From contig NC_087393.1 of NCBI RefSeq assembly GCF_963675165.1, forward strand, positions 1,079,002 to 1,143,001: a stretch of 64,000 nt of DNA, written 5' to 3'. The stretch is from Halichondria panicea. Lineage: Eukaryota > Porifera > Demospongiae > Suberitida > Halichondriidae. The position numbers and the translations under genes were made by a program. Position 1 is the stretch's first letter; each line of letters begins with the position of its first letter. Positions 25,601 through 38,032 of the stretch are shown here, one piece after another. The notes under the pieces are model-generated. The model did not search any database. It was not told the DNA's origin and was given only the letters and a program-made list of their open reading frames with translations.

Positions 25601-26859
25601 ATTGTTCAGTCTGTCAAATAAAGCAACAACAGTTCCATTTCCAACAGCCACTAAAACGGCAACTCTATACTTCCATCAATAGTAAAAACACTGACATCAC
25701 AACGCCCATTTCGATCCCCACATGTCTGAGATGGAAGCTGTACACTTGGGAACACGACATCAGTGTAGGTGGTGGTATTGCCTGAGGGGCTCACAGCAGC
25801 TGCTGAGATTGTTAAATTGTCAGCACTTTGGAAAGCACTAAAAAGATAACCTGGAGAGGATGCTGCAGGGAGAACAAATTATAAATATGCTTACTTGACC
25901 AAACAAGGAATATAGTCAGATGAGGTACGACACTTTTTTTCCCCATTGTGATGATGTTTGCTTAGCTGGCAGTTTATCGCAACCATGCCACGACAAACTC
26001 TAGGCTTGTAGAACGCTTATAACCGACTGTTTAGCTAGCTCTGTACGTTGCTCAAGGTAAACCAATGTCAAAAAGATTGGAATGCAATTAGAATAGAGAT
26101 CCTGAGATGCGTGTCGTACCTCCTCTGAGGACTAGTGCATGGTGGAAATAATATTCCCACAAGATTGTTGGCTTAAAATATTTATCATGCATGCACCCAA
26201 TAAACCGTGTAAGCTGCATGCACAGGGACAACACTTTTAGCAACATGACCCTCCCACTGCACTGGACAAATGTACTAACAATGACCACACATAAAATGCC
26301 TAGTAACGAATAGCAATGAGGTAGTTACCACAAATCAGTACCACCACAATACCAATAGCTATAGTCAACACACCTTTGAAGTGAATAATTATAGTTAACT
26401 ACTCGTACATTGGAGATAGATTAACAGCCATATATATGTATATAAAGCGCTGGAACTCCGTACACACTCTTCCTAAGCATGCACGACAAACGTTTGTCAT
26501 GTTTCTGAACCAACGCGTCTACATAATAGATATACATGTATACGTATGTCACACCGACACAATGTAGGCATTCATAGATACACTCAATTGAAGCTGTATC
26601 CAATGAATGTATTGATATGGAATACCTAGCTTTTAATAGTCCAGTACGTGTATGTGCTATGTGTGAATAAGCAGGCTATACATATGTAGTCAAACATTAA
26701 TTGCTAACACACCTTCACAACTAGCTCCTATAGAGCTATTTCATGTGACGTCACAGTCACGTGAAAAATGCCTAGTCAGCCATGTTGGTGTACAGATATT
26801 CATAATATCACAGCCAAAAAGAAGGGTGGGGCTCACCATAGATACTATAAATCACAGTC

Positions 26860-27180
26860 ATGGTTTTGTGCGTAGTGATAGGCTGCTCGAAGCGCTCTGG
26901 GCGAGATAAAGAAGTATCCTTCTATAGAATTCCTGCTATAATAAATGGCAGGAGTGCTGTTGAGAAAGAGCTCAGTAAAAAAAGGAGAAACGGATTTCTG
27001 GCTGCCATTTCACGAGAAGGTCTCACCAATAAGATATTGGTGAACGATCGAATTTGTTCAAGACATTTCATTTCTGGGAAGCCCGCCTATCTTTTTGATA
27101 AGAATAATCCTGACTGGCTGCCTTCCTTACACCTTGGCCATGAGAAACAAATGATTCATTCAGAAATACGTTCACCTTGA
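26860..27180 (+). CDS. THAP-domain protein within the transposon
   Basis: A 106-residue intronless frame encodes essentially one THAP zinc-finger domain. CVVIGC supplies the first cysteine pair, the FYRIP segment follows, and CSRHF gives the final Cys and His of the C2CH ligand set. Next comes the familiar PDWLPSLHLGH end of invertebrate THAP modules. THAP domains bind DNA and are common in P-element-like and Kolobok transposons and in proteins derived from them. The product stops directly after the domain, so it may be truncated. Its 3' end overlaps the 3' end of the opposing SWIM/YqaJ gene by 25 bases. A role in binding the element's own ends is inference. Confidence 0.85.
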   Translation: MVLCVVIGCSKRSGRDKEVSFYRIPAIINGRSAVEKELSKKRRNGFLAAISREGLTNKILVNDRICSRHFISGKPAYLFDKNNPDWLPSLHLGHEKQMIHSEIRSP

Positions 27181-28621
27181 TGAGAGTAAGGGCATTTAAC
27201 CTCTAATACACCTGTTCCACAGCATGTGCAATTGATTATACCATCTGGTGAGGCACCGATATATGGCCATTCATTACTAATGAATAAACCGTTGTCTCGT
27301 ACTTCAAACTCAGCATGCACTTGAGTAGATTTTGCAAAATATCGATCTCTTGCTGGTTTTTCGTGTTTGCAACCCCAGGTAGTTTGCTTGCTTTTGAAAC
27401 AAAAAGCCTCGGGATAACAAACACGTTTTACTAAGCTCTGGGAAGGGTTTAAGGCATCGGTGTGACAAACAGCTTTCATTTTTGACGCAGTCACCCTTCC
27501 AGCTCGAAATTTAAACCAAAGATTAGACTTAGCCTGATTCCTGGTTTCGATTTCAACCTTTTCTGCTTGATTCTTAGTTAAAAGTATCTTAAGTGATGCA
27601 CATTCGTTAAGGAGCTCTTGATATTCTAGAGTCATGAATTTAGGATCATGAAGCAACTGAAGAGGCCTAGGAAGTTCATTACATTTTACAAATTTGTCCG
27701 AATAATTAGGAACCAATGAGAGTACTACTGGTATTGTACCGCAATGATTTAAGCTCTCAAAAAAATCACTCATTTCCTTTTCATCAGGGATATTTGTGTA
27801 TACCTTTTGCTCTGTGCTAGTAGCAGGATGATTATCAGATTGTTGCTGTTTAGAAGTAGAGGAGGAATCGATCATTTCGTCCAATTTTCTTTTTTTACTA
27901 TTTGTAGAAGTGAAGTCAATGTGCCTGACGGGTTTGTATTCTATCTTCTTCAAAAAAGATGGCAAAAGCCATTCACACTTGGTTTGCGTACACGTTTCCT
28001 TTCCTTTAATCCTGTAAGCAGCTTCCAGATAAAACAGTACTGCCGCTATATGCGTACAAACCTCTCCAAGGCCAGCCATACAATTACAGTGAGCACAAGA
28101 CACAGCACCTGTCAAATCAAGTATGATCCAACATGCCAAAGGAGTATCGTTTAAGCGCTGAGAATGTCGAACCTATAATTTATAGAAAAGATTTGTTTAC
28201 TGTCCATATAGTACATACGTATCTACATGTAAGCTACATGAGCAAGTGAATTCAAGCATTGCATACTACTTCATCAGTGTCATAATCAGTACATGCATCT
28301 CATTATCTATGCACTTACACGGCCAACTGTGAGGTATGATCCACACACTGTCCAGGTACTGACATCCTTGACCCATCCACAAACAAACTGATTGTATGCT
28401 TCAAGCGATTTTCTGGCTTGGAATTGTTTAGATGTGATGAAACTAGTCTGCAGGATCAAGTAAGAGACAATATCACTTGCCTCTAGTGGTGGAACATGAT
28501 CTACTGGCTTTCCAAGGGCTGCTGAAAATGGATCTAGACCACCAATCACTGCTATTTTCTCTTTGTATCGCTTTATAGCCTCCAATCCCAGAGTTGCAGC
28601 GTATGAAGATAGATGCTGCAT
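27156..28621 (-). CDS. SWIM zinc-finger / YqaJ-like nuclease protein, C-terminally truncated
   Basis: Two exons, 28319-28621 and 27156-28172, give 439 residues (1320 nt including stop). The N-terminal exon has the SLEAYNQFVCGWVKDV motif seen in a family of invertebrate SWIM proteins. Exon 2 continues with RHSQRLNDTPLACW and a SWIM finger (CAHCNCMAGLGEVCTHIAAV, the CxCx-n-CxH pattern), a variable linker, then the start of a YqaJ/lambda-exonuclease-like domain (FRAGRVTASK, GASPDGI, EVKCPYS; the Asp and the Glu-x-Lys are probable metal-site residues). It stops soon after EVKCP, where family members normally continue for well over 50 residues. The protein is probably incomplete, perhaps broken when the THAP gene was joined tail to tail. 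Confidence 0.85.
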
Positions 28622-29238
28622 CTGCACGATAGCTAAATGCCGTATTTGCTACACCTGCCTGTGTTGAACAGTACACCATGCGTGGGCGGATGGATGAAAT
28701 GGATCACGTGATGAAATAGCTCTATACATAGTACACACAGTAGAGTCAGTCTCTAGGCAACCAGTTCATCCTCTGTACAATATAAGTGTATAGCATCTAT
28801 ATCTAGTCTAGCTGTACTGTACTATGGACATCCTATATCGATATCGACATCCACAGACTCTAAATATTAAATGGTATTGGTCATTGCTGATAAAAAATGA
28901 ATTTGCACACACTTGCAAAATTGCGATAAGATCCACCAGACTCACTTTTATAACCAAAATACGTATCATTATGGATGCACATTCCAATGTTTGCCAACAT
29001 GCTATGCACATTGAAAAAACAAGGACAGACTAAGTCAATGGTAAACGATCAGTAATGGGATCTCTAAGCATACCGATAAAATTAATGTTATTGTTTGGTG
29101 TACACCTCACTGGTGAAGGGGGGGGGGGGGTGCCGCACAAGGAGAATGACTTGTGGTTGAATAAAAAAGTTTGACTAATGGTTTTTACCTGAATAAAAAA
29201 AATTGGAAAATTAAAAAACTACGAGTCGCTACGAGTCC

Positions 29239-32200
29239 CTATAAATCTTCATCACTGGATCTACTATAATTGTTATCATCGTGTTCATCTTTTTCTTTAG
29301 GCTGATCGATTTCCACGACACAATCGAGTTTGGGCATTTCTGGTCGGCATTCTACTTCACCAGAGAGATGCTGTATAGCGTCGTCATTGTTTAGTTCGCT
29401 ACTTGGTGGGTCAGGAGAATAAATAGATGGCTCTGCAGAATCATCAACAGAGGTACGTTCCTCAGTAGTGGTACGTTCCTCAGTGGTGTTAAGTTCCTCA
29501 GTAGTGGTACGTTCAGGCCTTTCTTTGGTCTGAGGTGGTGGTATGTGTTGGTTAGATGTGGCACTCTTCATCTTCTCAGCTTTGTATTCATCCACTTTCC
29601 TGTCTCTCTTTTGTAAGGTGGCTGCGTGTTCGTCAGAGTGAATGTTATTGGATGGAATTAGGTTCGCATGGCCTGTCACAGTTGAGCAATTCATTTCTGG
29701 TCCATTGTTTGGAGTTTCTTCGGATGCTTGAACAGGAACAAAGGTGTCCGCTCCATCACTCCCTTCAGAAATAGTGGGTGAGGACCGAGAAGCATGATGA
29801 GGAGGATCGGCATTACAAGGTATTTCTTGAACGCTTCTTTCAGTTTCAATATTACGAACTTCTTTACTCCAGTTTGTGGTTGGTAGCGGTGTGTCTGACG
29901 TCAGAATAGTAGCTTTATTCTCTTCTTTGTCTTGTACAGCAACAGCGTCCATTAAATGTTCAGCTGGCTCTGTTGTAGGGGATGGAGTAGATGTTAGATT
30001 GACATTTGTGTACTGAGTCTGAGGTTCCTCTAAGGGGATTGCTGGCACTTCAGATGGCGTTAACTTGTCTGTTGGTTGAACAGCTTCCGTGTCTCTAGAG
30101 CTCGCATTTTCTTGAGATTCTTGACTTGCCAAGTCTGATTGTGTGGTCGTATTGCTGTCAGTGGGTGGGGTTGGAATTGGAACATCGACGCTTGTATATG
30201 GCGGACAACGAGATGCAAAGACAGGTGGTGGTACATTTGGAGTGAGTTCGCTATCAGGTGAGGGTGGTGGGTTAGTTAACAGCGTCGGCAGCTGAGATTG
30301 TGCTAGTGATCCTTGATGATCTGAAGTAATTACAGATGGTGTCAATGGTAGCTCTTCATTGCGATGTGAGAGGCTGGCAGATTGTGACTTAAGAAAGGGT
30401 TCTGGATTTGTAAGCCTGCATGAGTATGAGAAAAATTATGCATGTCAAATACACATGTAATCAAGCATAAAATATGGGTGCAAATAGTACTTATTATTAC
30501 AATGTGATACTAACATTACTTACTCAATCTCATTAATGTCATAGCTCTTTCTTTTGCGTTTCACAATCGAAAAACAGACACAAAATACAAGCAACAATAT
30601 CAATGTCAGTAAAAGTCCAATTCCAATTAAAATCCCAGCCAGCGCTCCAGTAGTGAGACCTGTGGAGTCAACAGTCTTCGGCGAACTAGTCGTTGGCATA
30701 ACGATGATGGTATAGAGGTTGGTAGCACTGTTATTTATAGTCGTGAAAGGGCCGGTTATTGGTTCTGGGGTAGTAGTAGCATTGGTTATTGGTTCTGGGG
30801 TAGTAGTAGCATTGGTTGTTGGTTCTGGGGTAGTAGTAGCATTGGTTATTGGTTCTGGGGTAGTAGTAGCATTGGTTGTTGGTTCTGGGGTAGTAGTAGC
30901 ATTGGTTATTGGTTCTGGGGTAGTAGTAGCATTGGTTGTTGGTTCTGGGGTAGTAGTAGCATTGGTTGTTGGTTCTGGGGTAGTAGTAGCATTGGTTATT
31001 GGTTCTGGGGTAGTAGTAGCATTGGTTATTGGTTCTGGAGCATTGGTTGTTGGTTCTGGGGTAGTAATAGCATTGGTTGTTGATTCTGGGATCATAGTTG
31101 TAGCATTGGTTGGTGGTTCTACAGTGGTACTATCAGCAGCAGTGGTTACCATGGAAACAGTAGCGGTAGTGGAGGGTGGTTGAGTTGGTTGATCAGTGAA
31201 GCACGAGAATTCAGAGTTTGGAAAGAAAGCCGATAACTCAAACGAAACATTACTGACATGAATTGGGGTGGATGGATCCGAACAAGACAGGTCCAATAGA
31301 GCGGAGGAGGTGGAGTTACTGTACAGTATAAACCGATTATCAATCACTTGATGATTGACTTGAGCGTCTGTGGCTAGAATAGTGGTAAGGTTTCCCAGTA
31401 CATTGGTAAGCACAGTGAGGCCATTAGTAGACGATCCAACAAAGAAAAGTAGTCCTCTTATTTCCACACAGTCACCCACATACGGTACAGACGAATCCAA
31501 AGGGAAGGGAATCGCATAATCCACTGATGAATTCATGATCAAATTATCACTAACTTCAAGATATGTGTCCCTGCTTCCAGAACAGTAGAATCTAGTTCTT
31601 GTCACTACAGGTTCACTTCTTTGACAGAAATCTACTTCAACAGTTATGTTATTATTGCAGTAGGCCAATAGAGAGCTGTCTTTAAATATCACTACTTGGT
31701 GGGTTCCATTATCAAAGCATTGTTCAATAGCAGGATCACTCAAACTAATATCTTGGTCGTTGATTGAGGAGTCACTGATGTCAACTCTGAGATAGTAGAA
31801 AAATGCATTTCCAAACCAGTAGACATTGGTGAACCCAGTACAAGAAGAGATAAAACCTCGAGAAATGTAAAAATCATAATTAGTACTTCTTGGAGCAATA
31901 TAGACATCAAAGCTTGAGAGTTCCAGTTGATCAAAGTTCAACACCATCCTATACACATCCAACAATACTACACCATCATTGCTCGTGAATTCATAGCATA
32001 AACCATACAAAAATATGTCGTCTTGAACGAACGTTGTAAGTGAACAAGTTATGCCAGGCAAGAAAAAAAATGCTGGTCGATAAATACAATCCATTGTTCA
32101 GTCTGTCAAATAAAGCAACAATAGTTCCATTTCCAACAGCCACTAAAACGGCAACTCTAGTACTTCCATCAATAGTAAAAACACTGACATCACAACGCCC

Positions 32201-33258
32201 ATTTCGATCCCCACATGTCTGAGATGGTAGCTGTACACTTGGGAACACAACATCAGTGTAGGTGGTGGTATTGCCTGAGGGGCTCACAGCAGCTGCTGAG
32301 ATTGTTAAATTGTCAGCACTTTGGAAAGCACTAAAAAGATAACCAGCAAAGGTTTGAGAGGATGCTGCAGGGAGAACAAATTATAAATATGTTTACTTGA
32401 CCAAACACGGCATATAGTCAGATGAGGTACGACACTTTTTTTTCCATTGTGATGATGTTTGCTTAGCTGGCAGTTTATCGCAACCATGCCACTACAAACT
32501 CTAGGCTTGTAGAACGCTTGTAACCGACTGTTTAGCCAATGTCAAAAAGATTGGAATGCAATTAGAAGAAAGATCACGAGATACGTGTCGTACCACCTCT
32601 GAGGGCTAGTGGTGGAAACAATTATTATTCCCACAAGAGATTGTTGGCTTAAAATATTTATCATGCATGCACCCAATAAACCGTTTAAGCTGCATGCACA
32701 GGGACAACACTTAGCAACATGACCCTCCCACTGCACTAGTCCACTGCACTGGAATGTACTGACAATGACCACACATAAAATGCCTAGTGACTATTATTAT
32801 GAATAGCAATGAGGTAGTTACCACAAATACCACAATAGCGTATAGTAAACACACCTTTGAAGTGAAATAGTTAACCACTCAAATAAAGTATATTGGAGAT
32901 AGATTAACAGCCATATATATGTATATAAAGCGCTGGAACTCCATACATACTCTTGCTAAGCATGCACGACAAACAGTAGACTTTGTCAATGTTTTTGAAC
33001 CAACGTCTACATATTATATAGATATACATGTATATGTATGTGACACCGATTACAATGTAGGCATTCATAGATATACTCAATTGAAGCTGTATTGATATGG
33101 AATACCTAGCTTTATGCCCAGTACGTGTAATGATGTACTATGTGTGAATAAGCAGGCTGTACTGACATATGTAGTCAAACATTAATTGCTAACACACCTT
33201 CACAACCAGCTCCTGTACATAGTACACACAGTAGAGTCAGTCTAGGTAACCAGTTCAT
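29239..33258 (-). pseudogene. Member F: receptor-like gene with repeat stalk and a frameshift
   Basis: Exons: signal 33198-33258, ectodomain/TM 30524-32364, tail 29239-30415. Relative to B and D the ectodomain lacks one base in an A-run near 32070 and one near 32088; the total is 3079 nt, two short of whole codons, so the first quarter is out of frame. If this is a sequencing error in the homopolymer, the gene would be intact. Downstream, the frame is open through a stalk of repeated TTPEPITNA/TTPEPTTNA units, a helix (GALAGILIGIGLLLTLILLL), a basic segment, and a type 2 tail ending SSDEDL. The tail starts with a version (LTNPEPFLKSQS) unlike D, E or G. The membrane cassette resembles E. Confidence 0.7.
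30754..31090 (-). repeat. 30 bp minisatellite encoding the member F stalk
   Basis: Nine almost perfect 30 bp units (30754-31023) plus degenerate ones encode a ten-residue unit of TTTPEPITNA type on the minus strand. Each unit carries one N-A-T glycosylation sequon and several Thr/Pro sites suited to O-glycosylation. Units alternate Ile and Thr at one position, so the array probably grew by 60 bp dimers. Member G has only one or two units at the same place, so stalk length differs between paralogues. Confidence 0.92.
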
Positions 33259-33656
33259 CCTCTGTACAATATAAGTGTATAGCATCTAGTCTAGCTGTAT
33301 TGTTGACATCCTATCCTAGCTCCTATCCCATATCCACAGACTCCGGCACCAGACTTAAATATTGAATGGTATTGGTCATTAATATTGCTGATAAAAAAAA
33401 ATGAATTTGCACACACTTACAAAATTGCTATGCACATTGAAAAAACAAGGACAGACTAAGTCAATGGTAAAAGATCAGTAATGGGATCTCTAACTTAAGT
33501 ATACCAATAAAATGTTTGGTGTACACTTCACTGGTGAAGGAGGGGGGGTGCCGCACAAGGAGAATGACTTGTGGTTGAATAAAAAAGTTTGACTAAATGG
33601 TTTTTACCTGAATAAAAAAATTGGAAAATTAAAAAGCTACGTGTCGCTACGAGTCC

Positions 33657-36600
33657 CTATAAATCTTCATCACTGGATCTACTATAATTGTTATCATCGT
33701 GTTCATCTTCTTTAGGCTGATCGATTTCCACGACACAATCGAGTTTGGGCATTTCTGGTCGGCATTCCACTTCACCAGAGAGACGCTGTATAGCGTTGTC
33801 ACTGTTTAGTTCGCTACTTGGTGGGTCAGGAGAATAAATAGATGGCTCTGCAGAATTATCAACAGAGGCACGTTCCTCAGTGGTGTTAAGTTCCTCAGTA
33901 GTGGTACGTTCAGGCCTTTCTTCGGTCTGAGGTGGTGGTGGTGTGTGTTGGTTAGATGTGGCACTCTTCATCTTCTCAGCTTTGTATTCATCCACTTTCC
34001 TGTCTCTTGTTTGTAAGGTGGCTGCGTGTTCGTCAGAGTGAATGTTATTGGATGGAATTAGGTTTGCATGGCCTGTCACAGTTGAGCAATTCATTTCTGG
34101 TCCATTGTTTGGAGTTTCTTCGGATGCTTGAACAGGAACAAAGGTGTCCGCTCCATCACTCTCTTCAGAAATAGTGGGTGAGGACCGAGAAGCATGATGA
34201 TGAGGATCAGCATTACAAGGTATTTCTTGAACACTTATTTCAGTTTCAACATTACGAACTTCTTTACTCCAGTTTTTAGTTGGTAGCGGTGTGTCTGACG
34301 TCAAAATAGTAGCTTTATTCCCTTCTCTGTCTTGTACAGCAACAGCGTCCATTAAATGTTCAGCTGGCTCTGTTGGAGGGGATGGAGATGTTAGATTGAC
34401 ATTTGTGTACTGAGTCTGAGGTTTCTCTGAGGGGATTGCTGGCACTTCAGATGGTGTTGACTTGTCTGTTGGTTGAACAGCTTCCGTGCCTCTACAGCTT
34501 GCATCTTCTTGAGATTCTTGACTTGCCAAGTCTGATTGTGTGGTCGTATCGCTATCAGGAGGTGAGGCTGAAATTGGAACATCGACGCTTGTATGTGGCG
34601 GACTACGAGATGCAAAGACAGGTGGTGGTACATTCGGAGGGGGTGGGCTATCAGGTGAGGGTGGTGGGTTAGTTAACACTTTCGGCAGTTGAGATTGTGC
34701 TATTGATCCTTGATGATCTGAAGAGATTACAGATTGGCTGTGTGGAGAAGGTGGTAGGGTAGGTAGCTCTTCTTTGTGATGTAAGGGGGTGTGTTCTGAA
34801 TGTGTATCGTCAACTTCAGACTCTTCTATCATGTCGGGCGTATTACGTAAACTGTATCGGAGAAAAATATGTGTGTAAATACATGTACGTGTAATCCAGT
34901 CTCAAATATACATAAACAGTACTTATTACTACCAATATAATTTATTACTTACACGTCCATTGGAAGCATTTGAACAGCTTCCGTGTTTCCACAGCTCGCA
35001 TCTTCTTGAGATTCTTGATGAGTAGACCATGATAAAGAGTAGCGCCTTTTGCGTTTCAAAATCAATCCCAAGCAAACACCGACACATACAAGCAAAAGCA
35101 ATAATATCAGTGAAACAAAACTTCCAACGGCAATCCAAACCACCGCTCCAGTGGTGAGACCAGTGGAGATACCAGTCGGCGGCAAACTATTCGTTGAAGT
35201 GTTAGTATCATTGCGGGTGGTCATTGTCGGTTGGCTGTCGGTATTAGTATATTCAGGTCCAGACGTGAATGGGGTGGTTGTTGGTTCTGGGGTACTGGTA
35301 GCATTGGTTGTTGATTCTGGGATCATAGTTGTAGCATTGGTTGGTGGTTCTACAGTGGTACTATCAGCAGCAGTAGTTACCATGGGAACGATAACAGCAA
35401 TGGTGGGTGGTTGAGTTGGTTGAACAGTGAAGCACGAGAACTCAGAATTTGGAAAGAAAGCCGATAACTCAAACGAAACATTGCTGACATGAATTGGGGT
35501 GGATGGATCACGGCAAGACAGGTCTAATAGAGCGGAGGAGGTGGAGTTACTGTACAGTATGAATCGATTATCAATCACTTGATGGTTGACTTGAGCGTCT
35601 GTGGCTAGAATAGTGGTAAGGTTTCCCAGTACATTGGTAAGCACAGTGAAGCCATTAGTAGACGATCCAACAAAGAAAAGTAGTCCTCTTATTTCCACAC
35701 AGTCACCCACATAAGGTACAGACGAATCCAAAGGGAAGGGAATCGCATAATCCATTGATGAATTTATGATCAAATGATCACTAACTTCAAGATATGTGTC
35801 CCTGCTTCCAGAACAGTAGAATCTAGTTCTTGTCACTACAGGTTCACTTCTTTGACAGAAATCTACTTCAACAGTTATGTTATTATTGCAGTAGGCCAAT
35901 AGAGAGCTGTCGTCAAATATCACTACTTGGTGGGTTCCATTATCAAAGCATTGTTCAATGGCAGGATCACTCAAACTAATATCTTGGCTGTTGATTGAAG
36001 AGTCACTGATGTCAACTCTGAGATCATATAAAAATGCATTTCCAAACCAGTAGACATTGGTGAACCCAGTACAAGAAGAGAGAAAACCTCGAGAAATGTA
36101 AAAATTATTACTTCTTGGAGCAATATAGAGATCAAAGCTTGAGAGTTCCAGTTGATCAAAGTTCAACACCGTCCTATACACATCCAACAATACTACACCA
36201 TCATTGCTCGTGAATTCATAGCATAAACCATACAAAAATATGTCGTCTTGAACGAACGTTGTAAGTGAACAAGTTATGCCAGGCAAGAAGAAAAAATGCT
36301 GGTCGATAAATATCAGTCCACTGTTCAGTCTGTCAAATAAAGCAACAACAGTTCCATTTCCAACAGCCACTAAAACGGCAACTCTAGTACTTCCATCAAT
36401 AGTAAAAACAGTGACATCACAACGCTCATTTCGATCCCCACATGTCTGAGATGGTAGCTGTACACTTGGGAACACGACATCAGTGTAGGTGGTGGTATTG
36501 CCTGAGGGGCTCACAGCAGCTGCTGAGATTGTTAAATTGTCAGCACTTTGGAAAGCACTAAAAAGATAACCAGCAAAGGTTTGAGAGGATGCTGCAGGGA

Positions 36601-37353
36601 GAAAAACATGTTTGTTTATTACTGAGTTTACCGAGTCCATTTATTTGACCACAAAGGGGGTGGAATTGACTAGTGGTGAACCGGTGAAACAAACCCACAA
36701 AGAAGAGATTGGTTGTCTTGTGTGCATGCAATAAACCACTAACTGTAAATATGTAAAGCTCAGTATTATGTATAAATTATACATGTACAGGTATAATGAA
36801 ATAACCGACTTAGCAACCCAACTGAAAATACAAATGTACGGGTGTGGTGATCCCACACATAAAATGCCGAGTCACTATAATGAGTAATCAATGAGGGTAG
36901 TTACCACAATTACTAAACAGTAAACACACTAAATTTATAACTAGATCTAAGTTTCTAAGTTCAAACTGTGCTACAAGAAAATAATGGGCTATATTCCTAT
37001 AAGGGATACACTGACATGGCAGATTGTATCTCGCACAGACTTACAACAGCAATATAAATACACGTACTTCTTTCTAGCTAGCTGTATTACTCTGCAGGAC
37101 ACACGTACTTACAGGAACATGTTTTTCACGTAACGTACGTAGATATGTTATTCAAGGCTGCCATGGTCAATCAATCGCTGTATCTGATGAATTTATAGAT
37201 ACGGAATCTCATGCTAGCTTTATAGCCTTGTATATATCTATGACTTGTGTCAGTTTACACAAAACTTGTTATTAATAACAAACCTTGACAGTACGCTCCT
37301 GTACAAAGTAGAAAGACATACAGTACAGCCAGTCTTGATAACCAGTAAATCAT
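33657..37353 (-). CDS. Member G: intact receptor-like gene, longest product, tail type 2
   Basis: Exons: signal 37284-37353, ectodomain/TM 34953-36591, tail 33657-34851; 2904 nt, exactly 968 codons (967 residues). The leader (MIYWLSRLAVLYVFLLCTG) and intron 1 differ from B-F, yet the ectodomain is nearly identical to theirs. The stalk has one TPEPTT unit; the membrane cassette (GAVVWIAVGSFVSLILLLLL) is that of D. Just inside the membrane is a stretch, STHQESQEDASCGNTEAVQ, that copies part of the type 2 tail (SQESQEDASCRGTEAVQ) coded in the next exon, a short internal duplication across the intron. The tail is proline-rich near its start and acidic at its end (SSDEDL). This is the best candidate for a functional type 2 receptor, since signal, ectodomain, helix and tail are all open. 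Confidence 0.9.
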
Positions 37354-37995
37354 CCTGTGAGATCTACTTTTGTGCACTTATAGCTAGCTAGCTAACTAAC
37401 TAGCCTTAGCCTCTAGGCGCTAGGTGCACACTTGATTCATGACTCAGCACTCGAACTCTATAAGAATGGAAATGATCACTAGATAATTATATATACGTAC
37501 TATTACTGGCCTCATATCCTTTGAATCACAAATGAAAAAGCAATTAATTGTAGTAGCAACCAATGAAATTCATTATATAATGTTTCATAGACTTTTCATT
37601 GATAACAGCTTTAACTGTAAAACATCATGAAATCAAAGCATACCCATGAAAATACAATTAGTTCACCATGATTTTCGTATTCACGTTGTATTCACGGTGA
37701 TTTGATGGGTATGCTGTTTTTGACAACTTTATTCAATCCATGAAACTAACAGTAAAATAAAAATTATTAATTTTTGGCCTGATAATGATTGCAGCAGGTA
37801 AATTTATGGCCTAAATTTAATATCATGTGAGCACTGAGCAAAGTTAACATAAGAAAGTTTGGATCATGTCTGGTGGATCTTGCAGACACCCCTCCATAAA
37901 GCAAGAGAAGACCATTGAGTTCTCATTAAGTCTTAGACTTTGTTGGTTGCTTTTCTTTTCTTTTTTCAGAATTTCTATATAAAGCCCAGTGCAGC

Positions 37996-38032
<37 letters not shown>

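Larger units (their letters stand above)
26733..28722. mobile_element. 1990 bp DNA element carrying THAP and SWIM/YqaJ genes, inserted in member E
   Basis: The ends GAGCTATTTCAT and ATGAAATAGCTC are inverted repeats. TATA flanks both sides (26729-26732, 28723-28726), and member D keeps the uninterrupted site (CTCCTATACATAG at about 22621). The target duplication is therefore TATA, or TA if the terminal repeat is read as TAGAGC. Inside are two convergent genes, one with a THAP domain (plus strand) and one with a SWIM zinc finger and YqaJ-type nuclease region (minus strand). No recognisable transposase domain was seen, so it may be mobilised in trans. Confidence 0.88.
23000..28769 (-). pseudogene. 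Member E: receptor-like gene disrupted by a transposon and frameshifts
   Basis: The signal-peptide exon is split: its 5' part is at 28723-28769 (with a 2 bp insertion) and its 3' part at 26713-26732, with a 1990 bp element between. The ectodomain exon (25862 down to about 24380) aligns with B-G but has lost a base near 25666, gained one near 24865, and has stops in the stalk/membrane part. The tail (about 24272-23000) is type 2 but frameshifted by a 4 bp TATA insertion near 23850. With at least four lesions, a functional product is unlikely. The ectodomain remnant still shows more than 90% readable identity by eye, so inactivation is recent or the copy is still corrected by conversion. Confidence 0.85.

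Noticed and set aside
27807-28154. 115-codon plus-strand frame inside the transposon
   Set aside because: Antisense to the SWIM exon, which has strong motif support.
30754-31023. Possible CRISPR array (regular 30 bp repeats)
   Set aside because: The units are contiguous without unique spacers and encode an in-frame stalk in a eukaryotic gene; this is a minisatellite.
30719-31183. Plus-strand Val/Gly/Ser repeat protein
   Set aside because: Antisense of the member F stalk minisatellite; the minus-strand frame fits the gene structure.
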